Origin: Isoetes taiwanensis
Taxonomy: Eukaryota; Streptophyta; Lycopodiopsida; Isoetales; Isoetaceae
Assembly: GCA_021234155.1 (NCBI GenBank)
Contig: JAJEKV010000026.1
Location: forward strand, 2,974,001 to 3,038,000
Direction: 5' to 3'
Length of the DNA: 64,000 nucleotides
Shown here: positions 44,727 to 56,311 of the stretch, one piece after another
How the letters are laid out: each line of letters opens with the position of its first letter
Position numbering within the stretch: the first letter of the stretch is position 1
Notes under the pieces: generated by a model
The model's database searches: none
What the model was told of the DNA's origin: nothing
Seen by the model: the letters and a program-made list of their open reading frames with translations, nothing else
Translations under genes and position numbers: made by a program

Positions 44727-44793
44727 GTCTCACACGTTGCGCCCAGCCCGATTCCTAGAATCTAGAAACCTGTCCTGGCGCGACGTGTGAGAC
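44727..44793. repeat. 67-bp palindrome, copy 3
   Basis: Same arms as copy 2 (GTCTCACACGTTGCGCC / GGCGCGACGTGTGAGAC) with centre TTCCTAGAATCTAGAAA. Lies directly upstream of the TATA box of the H3-like gene. Confidence 0.93.
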
Positions 44794-44913
44794 ATGGTGG
44801 GGCCCACTATTAAATTAACATGTAACATGCTAAATCTACTAATTCTTAGCTTAAAATTAGAATTATCAAGGTATTTTACTGTAATTTACAACTTTTTGGT
44901 GTCAAAGCTGAAT

Positions 44914-44980
44914 GTCTCACACGTTGCGCCCAGCCCGATTTCTAGAATGTAGAAATCTGTCCTGGCGCGACGTGTGAGAC
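44914..44980. repeat. 67-bp palindrome, copy 4
   Basis: Same arms, centre TTTCTAGAATGTAGAAA, 187 bp from copy 3. It is the copy closest to the 5' LTR. Confidence 0.93.
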
Positions 44981-45164
44981 CACCCTACTTTTTGGATGTT
45001 GGCTCATTAATTTTTAATCTTTTTACATTTCTATTCATTTTAACTGTTACTAGCTTAGCATAAACTACAAAAATGAGAAAAATTTTCCCATTTTTCGAGG
45101 TTTAAGGATCCTATCAAGTTAGTGCTCTTGGGAACATGGCGGTGCTTTGCTCTTGGTCTCCAAG

Positions 45165-45181
45165 AACATAGCTCGATACCA
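45165..45181 (-). other. Gypsy primer-binding site (iMet tRNA-like)
   Basis: On the minus strand TGGTATCGAGCTATGTT follows the 5' LTR after one or two bases. It matches the TGGTATCAGAGC primer site of plant elements with one base missing. Confidence 0.65.
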
Positions 45182-45182
45182 C

Positions 45183-46859
45183 CGTGGACGTCCCCCTACT
45201 CGTGATCGGTGCCCTCACCGCATTACACAAACAGGAGTTCATCCCCATACCAGCTCCATGCTAATCTGGGGCCCTCCACATGACACCGCAAACCGGGCCC
45301 GGGTTCCGGTGGGAAGAGTGGAAGGGTCATTGCACCCCGCCTCCCCTCGGGGCCTACCTAGCTGCGAAGCGTAAACATACATGTCGTTAGCACATACATC
45401 AACATCATATGACCATCACGAAGGATGGTCCTCCACATATCTGCATAGACAAAGTTCAAAGACATCACATAGGGAATCCTACCCAAGGCTCGGACTCAAG
45501 GGATGACCCGGCTTGGTCTCCGTAGTTCATTGCGGATAGAATCCATGACAATGGATTTATCGGCATATGAACATGGCTTAGGGTTGTCCACTCCATCCGC
45601 CCCTCCCGTGCACACTTTGCGCAGTAGGCTGAAAAGTGTTGGGACTGGATCAGAGTTCACGGGATGCATAGCCAAAAGGGCTATTCCCGGGTTCCATCTC
45701 CCGATTCCCGATGGGGCGGTAGGGATCACTCCCTCCGCAGGTCTACATGCTTGACTCAAGGTGACTAGAGGGCCACCGCCTGTTATCGAAACCCACTGGA
45801 AAGTGTGCACCACTTCACGGGTGTCGAGCCCATGCCTTACCCGCACTCGGTGGTAAGCCATTAGACCTAGTCACAATGATCCCTCGGTAGCACTAACACA
45901 CCATAGGGATCGCTCAAGAGTCGAACACGAACCTCCTTCTAAGCCGTCGGCCCCTTCACCCACAACCGGGTGTGGTTCTTGTGCACAGGCGAATCTACAA
46001 GGTGTGCTAGAGAGGCTACTCTAGGAGCATCAACTACAAAGCTTTTAGGTCTCTACCCCCTTCCCAATACAAGGAGCTCATAGAGATATATCATCCATAT
46101 ACTTCCGTGAGAACTAAAGAACTAGATCTAATCTACAACATAGAGTTAGGTTCTTTAGTTAGAATCTGCTATCTAGAGATCTAAAGGGCTGCTATGGGCA
46201 ATCTAATAGGCTAAACCCTCTTTGATTCAATGACTAAAATAGGGTTTAGACTGCCTAATTGGCCAAATACCGATCCTTGAGGGGCTCCTCCCGACTGAGC
46301 TCGACCATCCTGGCTTGAGGCGCTCGAATCAAGGGAAACTAAGGATGCAATTCTCCCGTGAGAAGTTCGGGATGCGTTTTAATTTGTTGAGGCAGCCAAA
46401 ACAGAGTTCTAAAGCCCTAAAATCGAAAATTGGGCTAGTTAGGGTTTCCTTCCCTATATAGACAAGGGGGTTGGTTAGGGTTTCCAATTATCCCCTTTTT
46501 GGCATGTGGGATAATTGGAAATGGGCCCACTTGCCTTTAAGGGCTAGGTGGCCAAATGTGCACACATGGAAATGTGTGCCCACATTAATGTGTACATTGG
46601 AAAATGTGCACATTAATTGCACCTATGGGTGTGGCCCACTTGGCATGAAGTGTCCACTTGGAAATGTGTGCCCACATTAATGTGTACATTGGGAAATGTG
46701 CACATTAATAGTTGCACATATTTCTGGCAAGTTGCCCCCTAGGGCTACTCACCTGGCTACACGCCAGCGCACACACGCCACCGGAGGGGGGGCGGTACGC
46801 TGCGACGGAGGGCAAAGACGGTGATATCGCCCCGGGCGATATCGTGGCCGAACGTCACA
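45183..46859 (-). repeat. Gypsy 5' LTR
   Basis: Partner of 33543-35212; ends AACGTCACA before the ACGGA target duplication. A 210-bp AT-rich block (46471-46680) is identical to 34827-35036. Confidence 0.95.
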
Positions 46860-47665
46860 ACGGAACCCAATCGGGTTATGGGACCAAGTACATGAAGGAC
46901 CGAAGTCCTGGACCGAAGTCCAAACAAGAACATGGGCCGAAGCCCTTAAACCAAAGCACAACGTGAGCAAGAGCACAACCATCATGACCCGGATTAAAAA
47001 CCACCTGGGAAAAAACCGTTGCCAGGATGACTGTGGCTGCTCACCGATCCAAAAATCCATGCTGTTGCACAAGCAACAAGCATGCCTTCATACCTCCAGC
47101 AGACAAGGCTTCACCAAGCGGCTCCGAACCGTAACCTCTTCTGGCAACCGGGTCTTTGGAAAACGGCGCCCCCAACGCCAATCTCCCAGACGCGCAGGGA
47201 AGGCGGCGCTCAGAGAAACCGCTCAGGGAAATCACCCATCGGAGGTGCCTCCTCACCCATCCTCCAGCCCTGCGCCAAGGCGCCAACACCCCCAGGTATG
47301 CGCACAGGCGGACATCCACTCAGGCACACACAGGGGCGCCATCCTTCACTGCCGCTGCTCCAACGCCATCCATCACTGCATCCGCTCGGGCAGGCCTCAG
47401 GCAGCGCCTCAGGCAGGCGCCAGGCGCCAGGCAACAAGGAGGGCAAGCTGATGAAGAGCGAAGAAGAAGTAAAGGCTGAAATATGGGGCACCTACCTAAG
47501 TCTACACTAGGACGTCCAAGAGAGTAGTGCAAGAAGGAGCCATGTAGCTATCCTCATCTCAGATTTGCAGATGGGTGCACCCCTGCCATGTGGCTGTGTA
47601 TTGTTCCCTTAGAGTAAATAAAGTCTATTTTTTATCTCTCAAAAAAAAAAAAACGAAAAAATGGA

Positions 47666-49708
47666 AGTTTTATGTGTACGTGAGGGCTCAAACCTATAAC
47701 CAAGAGGCTATAACCAAAACAATATACAATACGCAAAACGACATAATGAATATCTCGCAATACCAGAAGTTTGGAATAGAATAGAATAGTTTGGAATAAA
47801 ACATATATCTTGAGCAACGTCCCATATGGATCTTACCTAAGCGAAAATCATCCACCAAGAAAGTAACCTATATACAACTTCCTAGACCAAAGCATACAAC
47901 TCAAGCAAAAGCAACCTCATACTAAAAAAATGTCCACCTAGCAAAGACCAATATGCGACTAGCAACGTGCTTCTAAACAACACAAAAATGAAAGAATCAA
48001 AATATGAATACATGGGTAGCATTTCTTTGTATCATTTGTACAACTTAATAATCCTACTTAAGTGACGTCGTAGCTTCATTTCAAGATAAGAAGTTAAAAT
48101 AATTTCTAGAGGCTAGATGAGATGCTTCCAAGAACCTTCTCTTTGTTTCTAGAACATTCCGTATAGCTAATTATGCCCAATTTCTTGTCCTATCACTCTA
48201 ACAGTCGATCGTCATCGCGTCTCCATGGATTGCGTTCTTGCCTGCTTCCCTCCCTCCTTTCGTCTCTTAATTAACCCATCTAGTCAATGTCCTATTGAAC
48301 ATTGGTCTATGTCCTCCCTTCCCACTCACACTTCTTTACTATTTTCTTTCTTCCTTTGACATTTGTTTATGCTGCTCGGAAGGCCCTTATGCTTGGGTTG
48401 GCCTTCGTGCTTGGATTTGTTGTTCATAGTTGATAGATATACCTTCATGTTCCAATGTGTGGGATCTTTGCTTTGTTACACCCTTCCTTCCCACTTGAGC
48501 AACTTTTCCCTTGTTAACTTATATCACTTATTTTGCTTATGTTGTTTGGGAGGCCCTTGTACCATGGATAGCCCTTGTGCCTGGGTGGCCCCCCGTTCCT
48601 GGGTGGCCCTTGTGTCTTGGATGTGTCGATCATGTATAGTTGATGAAGATTGTCTATGCCTAAGAGACTCAAGATTTCAGAGTTCATCTTTTATGTAGTC
48701 GATATTTTAAGCTTTGATTTTTTGTGTGCAGTATTGTCACTAACCTAGATGATGTCTTTGGAGCTAGCAAAGAGCAAGGACTCTTGCACAATTCTGAAAT
48801 GTTGGGGTATGGAGCATTGTTCATTGATCTTGGTCGGTGTCGTTTGGAGGCTAGCTTGGAACAAGTACTTTTACTGTTTTGGAGTATTTAGTACTTCCAT
48901 TTAAAGGCTTTAGTAAGGGTGGTTGTTTCTCGTTTTGTTACATTGTGGGGCAATCCTACTATACAAATTCCCCTAGATTTCATTTCCTGTATATACACTT
49001 AGTCGGTTTTTTATTTCCATAATTTTCCTTAAAAACTCATGTTTTAGGGGGTGGAGGTGGGAGGTAGCCCACTGATACCCTCAGTGATTATCTAGTTCTG
49101 GGGTTTCTTGGCATATTTGTCTATTGTGCTTCAGAAATATGATTGACCTTTGATCATAGTTGCAAGCTGCAAGTGAACTCTTATTGGATAAATCAATGTT
49201 ACTAAAGCATGTTCACACTCTTAAAATTAATCACATTAAAAAATACACTAGCAATTTCAACAACAAATATACATAAACCATTTCATTGCTTTCCTATTAT
49301 CTTAACAGTGAGTACATATTTTTAGCAAAAAGGTCCTGGAATACTATCAAGCATACTTGCGACACATGGCCGTTTCGATTGTGTCCCACGGTTGTAATGG
49401 AATTTTCAGCAAAAACATTATCAAGCACAATTTCATTAAATATGGAAATTTCGTCATTCCAGTTTTGTATCGAAATTAGTTTCTTCCTTGTTTTCTCACA
49501 CGTTTAGCAATCGAAATGGCACTACTTAATGGAAACGCGGCCATGATTCCTTCAAAAACCGCTACATTTGGGATGAAATGGCGCGATGTTGATTGCTCAG
49601 AAGAAAAGTATGGCGCCATTTACTAAGATACTAGAAGAAAAGGCATGAAAAATGTAGCATTGAAAATAAATGTAGGGAAACTATATGTAAAAAAAACGCT
49701 AATTAGGC
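47666..49708. other. Intergenic, no gene recognised
   Basis: Frames such as 48363-48698 (plus) come from imperfect repeats of a GGAGGCCCTTGT / TGGGTGGCCC motif. No motif or splice pattern supports a gene. Confidence 0.5.
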
Positions 49709-49824
49709 AAGCAAACAGCGTAGCTGCGCCGTTTGTTTTAATATAATCACTAAGCAAATGACGCAGTTGCGCCGTTTGCTTCAAGGTAATAACCAAGCAA
49801 ATAGCGCAGCTGCGCTATTTGCTT
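49709..49824. repeat. Cluster of three 30-bp palindromes
   Basis: Three related palindromes lie at 49709-49738, 49752-49781 and 49795-49824, spaced 43 bp apart. The third is a perfect 30-bp palindrome whose half is AAGCAAATAGCGCAG. The others differ at a few positions (GCGCCGTTTG arms). All centre on a CAGCTG or near-CAGCTG core. The spacers (ATATAATCAC, AGGTAATAACC) are not conserved. Confidence 0.88.
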
Positions 49825-49989
49825 AAAGATAGAATCTTTACAAAAGATTGGCACACTATATATTAATGCAAATGTAGATACAATGCCTTTTAATATGCTT
49901 CACCAAAATGTTCATCAAAAATTTTCTCGAAGACTGCTGGATTAATTTTACTATGATCAACTGTCTATTCCTCAAGATTAGCCTCTGAA

Positions 49990-51546
49990 TTACCATCTAT
50001 GTCCGATGGGTCCTACCCCTTGATTAGACCCTGATGCATTCATCTCAACATCATCACTGGCATGTGAGGCCTCTGTTCCACCAGTGTCTTTAGTTCTCAA
50101 AGATGTGCGTGTATCAATGGTTGCTGGTGCAAGAAAGGGGTGTAGGATATTGTTAATCTGACCTAGAATGCCTTGTATGCATTTGATATTTCCTATATCA
50201 TGCTCGTATGCTACACTAATTTTGCCGACATGAAGTGCAGCTCTAGAAAAAGATCTAGAAGAGAAGAAATCTAGGACGATGTTACCTGGAACAGAGCTTA
50301 TGAACGAGGTAGGACGATGTAGCAGGACCAATCTGTTTATGCACCAGATATTCTCCTTCCATACCCTGCCAAGCATTTGAATCTGTCATGCAGAAGCTTC
50401 TTAGCCATGTTGTCACCCTCACTTCCAATAGCCTCCTTAGGATCAAGGTCTTCATCAGGTTCTATAGCATGTGGAGAAATCTTGGTCGTTAAAACGAGAG
50501 CCTGTGGTTCTTTTATTCCAGCACCACCAGAAGGTCCAATTTCCTCTTCATATATTTCTATGAACACTATGGACCTAGATTCTAGTCTTTCAAGGACACT
50601 AGCAAATAGAGTGTTATGCTCTGGCCTGAAAAACATGGAATCCGATATGTCTCTACATTTGTCATTTGTGATGCTACATCAAAGAACTTGGCTATAGTCT
50701 CACTATTTCAAACTTGACTAATGTGCCTCGGATCTAAACAGATCAGGCTGGCAGGCAAAATAGTATTGTCCGGAAGAATACCACCGACTGTAACATACTC
50801 GAAAATAAATCTTGGCAAGTCCTTTTCTGTTTCTGGCTTAAGGATTTTCCAAATTGTTCTGCCCAAAGAGAAGGGCATGTTACCATGGGCTCCCTTTCAG
50901 AATTCCTTCGGACACCCACTTATGGTGTATAACACCCCAAGCTAGAATGGTAGAATCACCGAAGCTGTCAGACACCTTCCTTAAGTCTTCGAACTTTTTG
51001 TACTTAATGCCGAGTTGATCTGAGATGAAGTGCATTATCTCCTTCTTCATGTAAGCAATAATTCACAAGTTTTGTGCTCTGGTCTTGAAAAAAATTCTCA
51101 CCCTTGTAATCTGAGGTGACTTTAACATAGATATCCCCACTTAAAGCTTCTTGTATGATCATTCTACAATCTTCATAGTCTAAGCCTCTCATGCAGCGGA
51201 GATAATTCTCGCTAAAGTAATCATTGTCTTTTGCCCAATTGATTACTATAGGTTGACCCCTATTGTCCTTCAGCTCATCCTTCTTCCATTTGTTCCATAT
51301 TTGACAGAAGAGAGCGTAAATATCATATGGCATGAAGACGAACCAATTGACGTCGATGCCATCGACATTGCCCTCCATCTTGATATAGCACATTCTAATC
51401 CTCATCATGATTCCATTACCTGCACGATGAATCATAAGGACCTCTACAGGTACCGCTAGCAAGGTATACCACTTGAAGACTGGCTGACTGTTGTTGCTAA
51501 CAATCCTGCCCGCAATTATCCTGATCCATTCGAAGATGTGATCCAT
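49990..51546 (-). pseudogene. Broken hypothetical gene, possibly transposon-derived
   Basis: Minus-strand frames 51546-51004 (MDHIFEWIRIIAGRIV, WFVFMPYDIYALFCQIWNKW, LRCMRGLDYEDCRMIIQEAL), 50636-50337 and 50376-49990 are consecutive, and the short gaps also translate as protein-like sequence in other frames (KYKKFEDLRKVSDSFGDST, LAWGVIHHKWVSEGI). This implies one gene of about 500 residues with several frameshifts and stops. It is acidic towards the C-terminus (EPDEDLDPKEAIGSEGDN). I do not recognise the family; multi-copy plant gag-like or 'mobile domain' proteins are possibilities. Confidence 0.45.
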
Positions 51547-51667
51547 CTTTTGTGGAATCGAGAGTGGGGTTTGTTCTTGATCGAAAGGATTTGTGGAGCG
51601 ACTGTTGACAATGATTCAGAGTAATAGTACATGTAATCTTGTTGTGTTAGATGGTTGTGTACAACGG

Positions 51668-51740
51668 GTATACATAACCCTTTTTAATACACATAACCCT
51701 ACTATAAGTATAGAGGTATACATAACCCTCTAGTAACCCT
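51668..51740. repeat. Short imperfect repeats of ATACATAACCCT
   Basis: Three or four copies of (A)TACATAACCCT or ACACATAACCCT lie within about 70 bp, with CTAGTAACCCT at the end. This is an imperfect minisatellite, not a telomeric array. Confidence 0.6.
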
Positions 51741-52264
51741 ATATTAAAATTATTCCAACTTGCCTTGTATATTCCATATTTAATGAAATTGTGCTTTATC
51801 ACCACGACCACACCTGTGGTATTTGGCATGATGCAAGCAACAACCATAGTTCATTGTATTATATCATGGTCTCATCTTCGACAACTGTGTTCAACATCGA
51901 CTAGCAAATTTTCCTTAACGCCACTTTTGGACTCTGTGTTTTTTTACCCCAGTTTAGTGGAGCACTGTGTTGATTGATCAAAGACATAAGGCATGTATTG
52001 GTCGCCAGTATCAAGTCAGCCACTTCCAAATTTTGCTTTAGTAAGTACGTGAATCCTCTTGGGGGTGGGTCTTTGGACCAGTGTCAAATCCTAGAACGAA
52101 CCGTCAATAATGAATGTCTAAGTGGCAACATCAAATGTCTATCTTTATTCCACTATATCTGGTATCGTCAACCACTTCATACGTGGAATCAATTGGATCA
52201 AGGTCTCCGCACACCACACAAACCACCGCTTAATTACATCACAACGAAAAAAGTGCTTAAATCC

Positions 52265-52740
52265 CCTGGAAAATCCCCCCTTGAGGAACCGGAGGACTTG
52301 AGAGCAATGGGTTATTTTCTTTGCAATGGAGAATTTTTGAACAAAAGGGTATATATTACGAGGGAAAATTACTAGAAACAGGGGATTCTTGAACAAAAAG
52401 GGTGTATCCTAACGGGGGAAATTAGTAGCTACGGGGAAAAATTAGTAGAAATAGAGGATTCTTGTACAAAAAGGGTATATCCTAATGGGGGAATTAGTAG
52501 AAATAGGGAATTGCAAATGCACATCGGGGTATTTTTAAGAAAGAGAGATTGGGTCAAAAGGGAGTTTGCATATGGATTGGGGTAATCTCAAGAAAGAGGG
52601 ACTGGTTCAAAAGGGGGATTACTATGTAACAGAGGATTATTTATGAAAGGGGATTGAGTGAAAGGGGAGGGGGGGGATATTATAATAAATTTCAAGCAAA
52701 AAAGTAGTTTCCAATAAAAGGGTATTTTCAATTAAGCCGG
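52265..52740. repeat. Left subterminal repeats of the CACTA-like element
   Basis: Irregular repeats of GGGGAATTAGTAGAAATAG and GATTCTTGTACAAAAAGGGT, mirrored by the right-end array. Such subterminal motifs are usually transposase-binding sites in CACTA elements. Confidence 0.7.
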
Positions 52741-54599
52741 TTTGTATTTTGAAGTAAGTTTTGCCTCCGTGGCAATCAACTAGATGAAGACCCTTTTCTC
52801 TTTATGTTTTTCGCTTTTTTTTCTCTCTCTTCTACGATATACCGCCAGCCTGAAGCAAAGATGTTTTTTTCTTCTCTCATTCGGGTAAATCTCGATGGCG
52901 GCATTTTTTTCTCAAATCTTTCTGTTCTTTTGACATTTTACTTATAGGTTTCAAGATTTAGAATGTTTTTGTCGGTTTCTTGCCCCTGGAACGTAAATCT
53001 CCTTACCGCTTATTCTTTTCTTGAACTCAAAGCTTCGATCTGCAACTCAAAGCTTCGATTCGATTTTACTTAGGCTTGGCCGACTGCATTGAGCCTTTGT
53101 ATATTTTATACTTTGATGTTTCTAGGATCTTGATGACTTTGTGGAAGTCGTGACTCAAAGATACTACGATGATAAAAGCTTTTAGATCCATGATATGGTC
53201 GATTTGGCAAGGTCGGGTCGATTTAGAAATCATGGAACCGCCTAATAGTTAATTTATTTAACTAAATATTGAATATGGTTTGTTTAAACAGCCTGAGGCA
53301 GGAAGACGTCGGCGCTGGCGACGCCCATACTGCCGGAACTGTGGCTTTAGGCTCTGAAGACCCTGCTGCAATCCGACCAAATACTCCTTAATGCTATCAA
53401 AATGGGGCTTCTTGCTCGATTATGGGTTGGAAATAGATCTAAGACAGATTACTCCGGAATATCCTGAATATAGCTTTCTTGAGGACTTCCGATTCTGCAC
53501 AAGAACAAGGTAGAATCAGAACATTTGTTCCTCTTCTATCTTCATAATAAGCTCTGGTATTATGGCAGATCAGTCTTTTTATGATTGCTTATGGTTGGAT
53601 TTACCTGTCTTAGATTAGCTTTTATGCATTATGGCAGGAAAGGTACGAGCTTAAGGACGATATCTAAGGCATATTGAGCTGCTGAATCAGATCTAGTTCT
53701 CAAAAACCTTATGCTCTGATCATATAACAGAGGCCAGCTTATCAGGGATAATCAACCCAATTGGATTTCTTCCAAGTATTAGTTTCTGCTGTAATATTCG
53801 AAGGTACAAAAAGAACATTTGTTCATTCTATTTCGGTTGAGATTACTTTGATTTCCAGCAGATTAATGTCAATATCTTCTTGAAGGAAGAAGACAGGACT
53901 CAGATTTCAGCTGGTATTTTGTATTGGAGCAATAAGTCTTCTGGTAGCAGTAGGCAGTATTTAAAGCATAACGCAACATACAAGAATTTTCCTAAGCTCT
54001 TATCTTCTGTACTGTTTATTCAAGGTAGAGACTGACCATTTGTTCAATTTCTATCTTTATGTATTGTTTAAATATTCAGACAGATGATACATAGGATTTA
54101 GTAGTCAGATAAGCAGGTATTTAATTTTGAAAAGGTCAAGCAAGGCCTGCAGGCCAGATGCTCATACCCGCTTGTATCTGGAACTGCTAGGTATCTGCCA
54201 TGCATATTTCTGTGCTTTATCCTATTTGGCCTGTTGTATGAAGCTGTGGATGAGAGGTACTGGACGGAACAGTTTATCTACTGGCTCAGCTCCTATTGTT
54301 GACAAGACAAATAGAATATTGAAGTAAGTTCAAGAAGTTAACTGTGATCTGTGTAACAAACTTTGGCTTTGATAAAATATAATGCAAGTTTTTGCCATGA
54401 ACTACTGTGTTTTTACTATGAAAAAATTCTGTAGTGGAATTGAAACTCTTTTGCAATGAAAAATAACTTTTATCTATAAATATTGAATTTTGTTGATGTG
54501 AGACGTGAGTCTGGAATGTAAATACGAAATTTGGACAACTAGCCCATAAAATATGGGTAACCAAAGTTACTGAAAAATATAATTACCAGCTAAATGTAA

Positions 54600-54870
54600 C
54601 ATACAAACAAGGGAAAGGGGGGATTATGGCTAAATGTAACATGGTATTATTTTTGGAAAGGGAGGACTATGGTCAAATATAACAGGGTATTATCTTACAA
54701 ATGAAGAAGAGGGGATTATGTCTGAATGCAACAGGGTATTATTTTACAAATGAGGAAAGGGGGGATTATGGCCATATATAACAGGGTATTATTTTACAAA
54801 CGAGGAAAGGGGGGATTATGGCCAAACGTAACAGGGTATTATCTTACAAATAAGGAAAAGGGGGATTATG
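54600..54870. repeat. Right subterminal tandem repeats of the CACTA-like element
   Basis: Five to six units of about 55-60 bp, each with GGGGGGATTATGGCCAAA followed by AACAGGGTATTATTTTACAAA-type sequence (starts near 54612, 54661, 54711, 54762, 54810 and 54858). Confidence 0.85.
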
Positions 54871-55265
54871 GCCAAATACCCCGATTCCAAAAATTCATTT
54901 TATACCCCATTGTTCTGGGATTCTGTAGTCATTTTTGGGGGGTATTTTTTGGGGTATTCGAGCACTTTTTTCGTTGTGCATGGTTCCAGGTTGTGTCCCG
55001 AATTCGTCATCCTTTTCTTTAACAACCACATCAAATGCATGCAACCCTTCATATTTATCAACTCTCCTTCAAGCCATTTATTATCAATCTCTGTTGCCGA
55101 TTTGAAGCCTTTAGCATTCCAATCCAAGTGGTGCAAACGCATATAGCTCCGCCATATCATATCCCTGCTCCAGAGAATCGTGTGGATGGTGCAATCGCAT
55201 GAACTTGTAGCAATGAACCCTAAGCTAGTAAAAACATGCCTTTTGCCTTCGACTGTAACATACAC

Positions 55266-56311
55266 ATTTCTGAGCGCAACAATAATAGGCCACCTCCGTT
55301 TTTGCTACCGGTCCGACCTTCTCGTGCAACTCCGCCTCTCCAACTCAAAATTTTCCTTGTAAGCAACCTCACTTACTTTTATCAATGTTTGCTTTCCTTC
55401 GGCCTAATTGCCGGCTTTGCTACCGTCGGCCTCCTCATTCTTTTCCTTTTTTTCATCGCCATTGTGAGCTCTTCCATCTCCTAAGATAAACTGATTCTTC
55501 AGTCCCCAACCTGTGTTACGCGAGTTTACTGTGATTAGATATAATATCTATACCCATATTGATGCCAATAGACCGCCCGCAGAATTAAATGCCTCTGCCA
55601 GATTTGCACAAATCTTATATCTTTGTGTGAATCCCTCTAGATATTCTTCTTCTCGTTTAACCTTTTATTGCCACGTGTCCTATCCACATGCTATAGCTGA
55701 CATTTAGGCATAAAACAATCATTATACTCTTTCCTAGTCCGCTTAACCCATACCCCAACCTATGCGCCAACCACTCTTAATTGCTATTTCTCTGTTAGAC
55801 ACTTATTTGTTTATCTTCCTGATCTCCCTTATTCCTGCCAACACTTGGTAAGTAGAAAATTAAAAATATTTACACCTTTCATAGCCGTTAAATTGTTGCC
55901 TTCCTTTCTTCCAGATTAACCTCTTGTTGTTCTTTTATGCATCAAGTTACCCTGATTATCGCCCTTTGATCAGCATATTTTTATATAAAATTTGTAAATA
56001 GGATTCTGTTGATCATGAAAAGAATAATCCAAAATGATTTTCATCTACCTCCAATTTATATAACTTGAAATATCTGTATATACACCATTATTTGATAAGC
56101 GCTTTTTGATTCAACATCTATCAATTTAATAAAAAAAGATTAGGTTTCCCATTTTCAAATATGGCTAACAGCTTATCTTACTTCCTTTTAGAGAATTGGT
56201 TCTCATCGATCAGCACCAGCACATGAGCCCCCCCATTTGCTGATTCTAAATCATTTGCCCTTCAGACCTTCCTTTTCCTAATGACCTGCTCCAATGCAAC
56301 TTTATCTCACA
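55266..56311. other. Intergenic, no gene recognised
   Basis: Pyrimidine-rich near 55290-55480; frames there lack known motifs. No repeat termini seen. Confidence 0.45.

Larger units (their letters stand above)
33543..46859 (-). mobile_element. Ty3/gypsy chromovirus carrying a histone H3-like gene
   Basis: The LTRs 33543-35212 and 45183-46859 flank minus-strand gag, protease, RT, RNase H, integrase and chromodomain in gypsy order. The 5-bp target duplication ACGGA is perfect (33538-33542 and 46860-46864). A polypurine tract abuts the 3' LTR and an iMet-like primer site abuts the 5' LTR. Between the 5' LTR and gag are about 4.4 kb with two extra genes in the same direction, each with its own TATA box and two 67-bp palindromes upstream; one encodes an H3-like protein. 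The frames have many frameshifts, so as written the element is not autonomous. It inserted into a non-LTR element. Confidence 0.95.
33508..47655. mobile_element. Non-LTR retroelement relic split by the gypsy element
   Basis: Removing the gypsy element joins 33508-33542 to 46865-47655. The joined sequence starts near TTTTTAACGTCCACGGA and continues CCCAATCGGGTTATGGGACC. It ends with AGAGTAAATAAAGTC, TTATCTCTC and A(13), a plant LINE/retroposon tail. Flanks AAAAAATGGA (33498-33507 and 47656-47665) match as a 10-bp target duplication, though they are A-rich. The ORFs in the GC-rich middle (47041-47510) are overlapping on both strands and not convincing. A related head sequence occurs at 57337-57373. 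Confidence 0.55.
52240..54978. mobile_element. CACTA-like non-autonomous DNA transposon
   Basis: The ends are CACAACGAAAAAAGTGCT (52240) and its exact complement (ending 54978), followed on each side by imperfect inverted copies of an ATCCCC / ACCCCC block. The 3-bp target duplication CAT is perfect (52237-52239 and 54979-54981). A 3-bp duplication, CAC termini and repetitive subterminal regions fit the CACTA/EnSpm superfamily, though the terminus is CACAA, not CACTA. It is 2,739 bp long without transposase. The interior (52790-54330) is T-rich and exon/intron-like but unrecognised. Confidence 0.85.
52145..55265 (-). pseudogene. Small ORF split by the CACTA-like element
   Basis: The minus-strand frame from ATG 55265 reads MYVTVEGKRHVFTSLGFIAT, CTIHTILWSRDMIWRSYMRL and WLEGELINMKGCMHL, to NLEP at about 54980. 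The other side of the element (52239-52145) continues protein-like (IKRWFVWCAETLIQLIP, then MKWLTIPDIVE, stop) in a frame offset by one after removal of the insert and one target duplication. The family is not recognised. The frame mismatch means that it may already have been broken or that the 3' part is an intron or chance frame. Confidence 0.35.

Noticed and set aside
42855-44980. CRISPR-like array of repeats
   Set aside because: Eukaryotic nuclear context; the spacing is gene-scale, only four copies exist and they are palindromic promoter-proximal units.
47041-47532. Overlapping GC-rich ORFs on both strands
   Set aside because: They arise from a GC-rich, partly repetitive CAGGCGCC region of a retroelement relic; open on both strands, no motif.
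51668-51740. Interstitial telomere repeat (ACCCT motifs)
   Set aside because: Units are 11-17 bp and irregular, not TTTAGGG/CCCTAAA.
55236-55484. Hydrophobic plus-strand ORF
   Set aside because: Pyrimidine-rich low-complexity translation; no start context, conserved motif or splice support.
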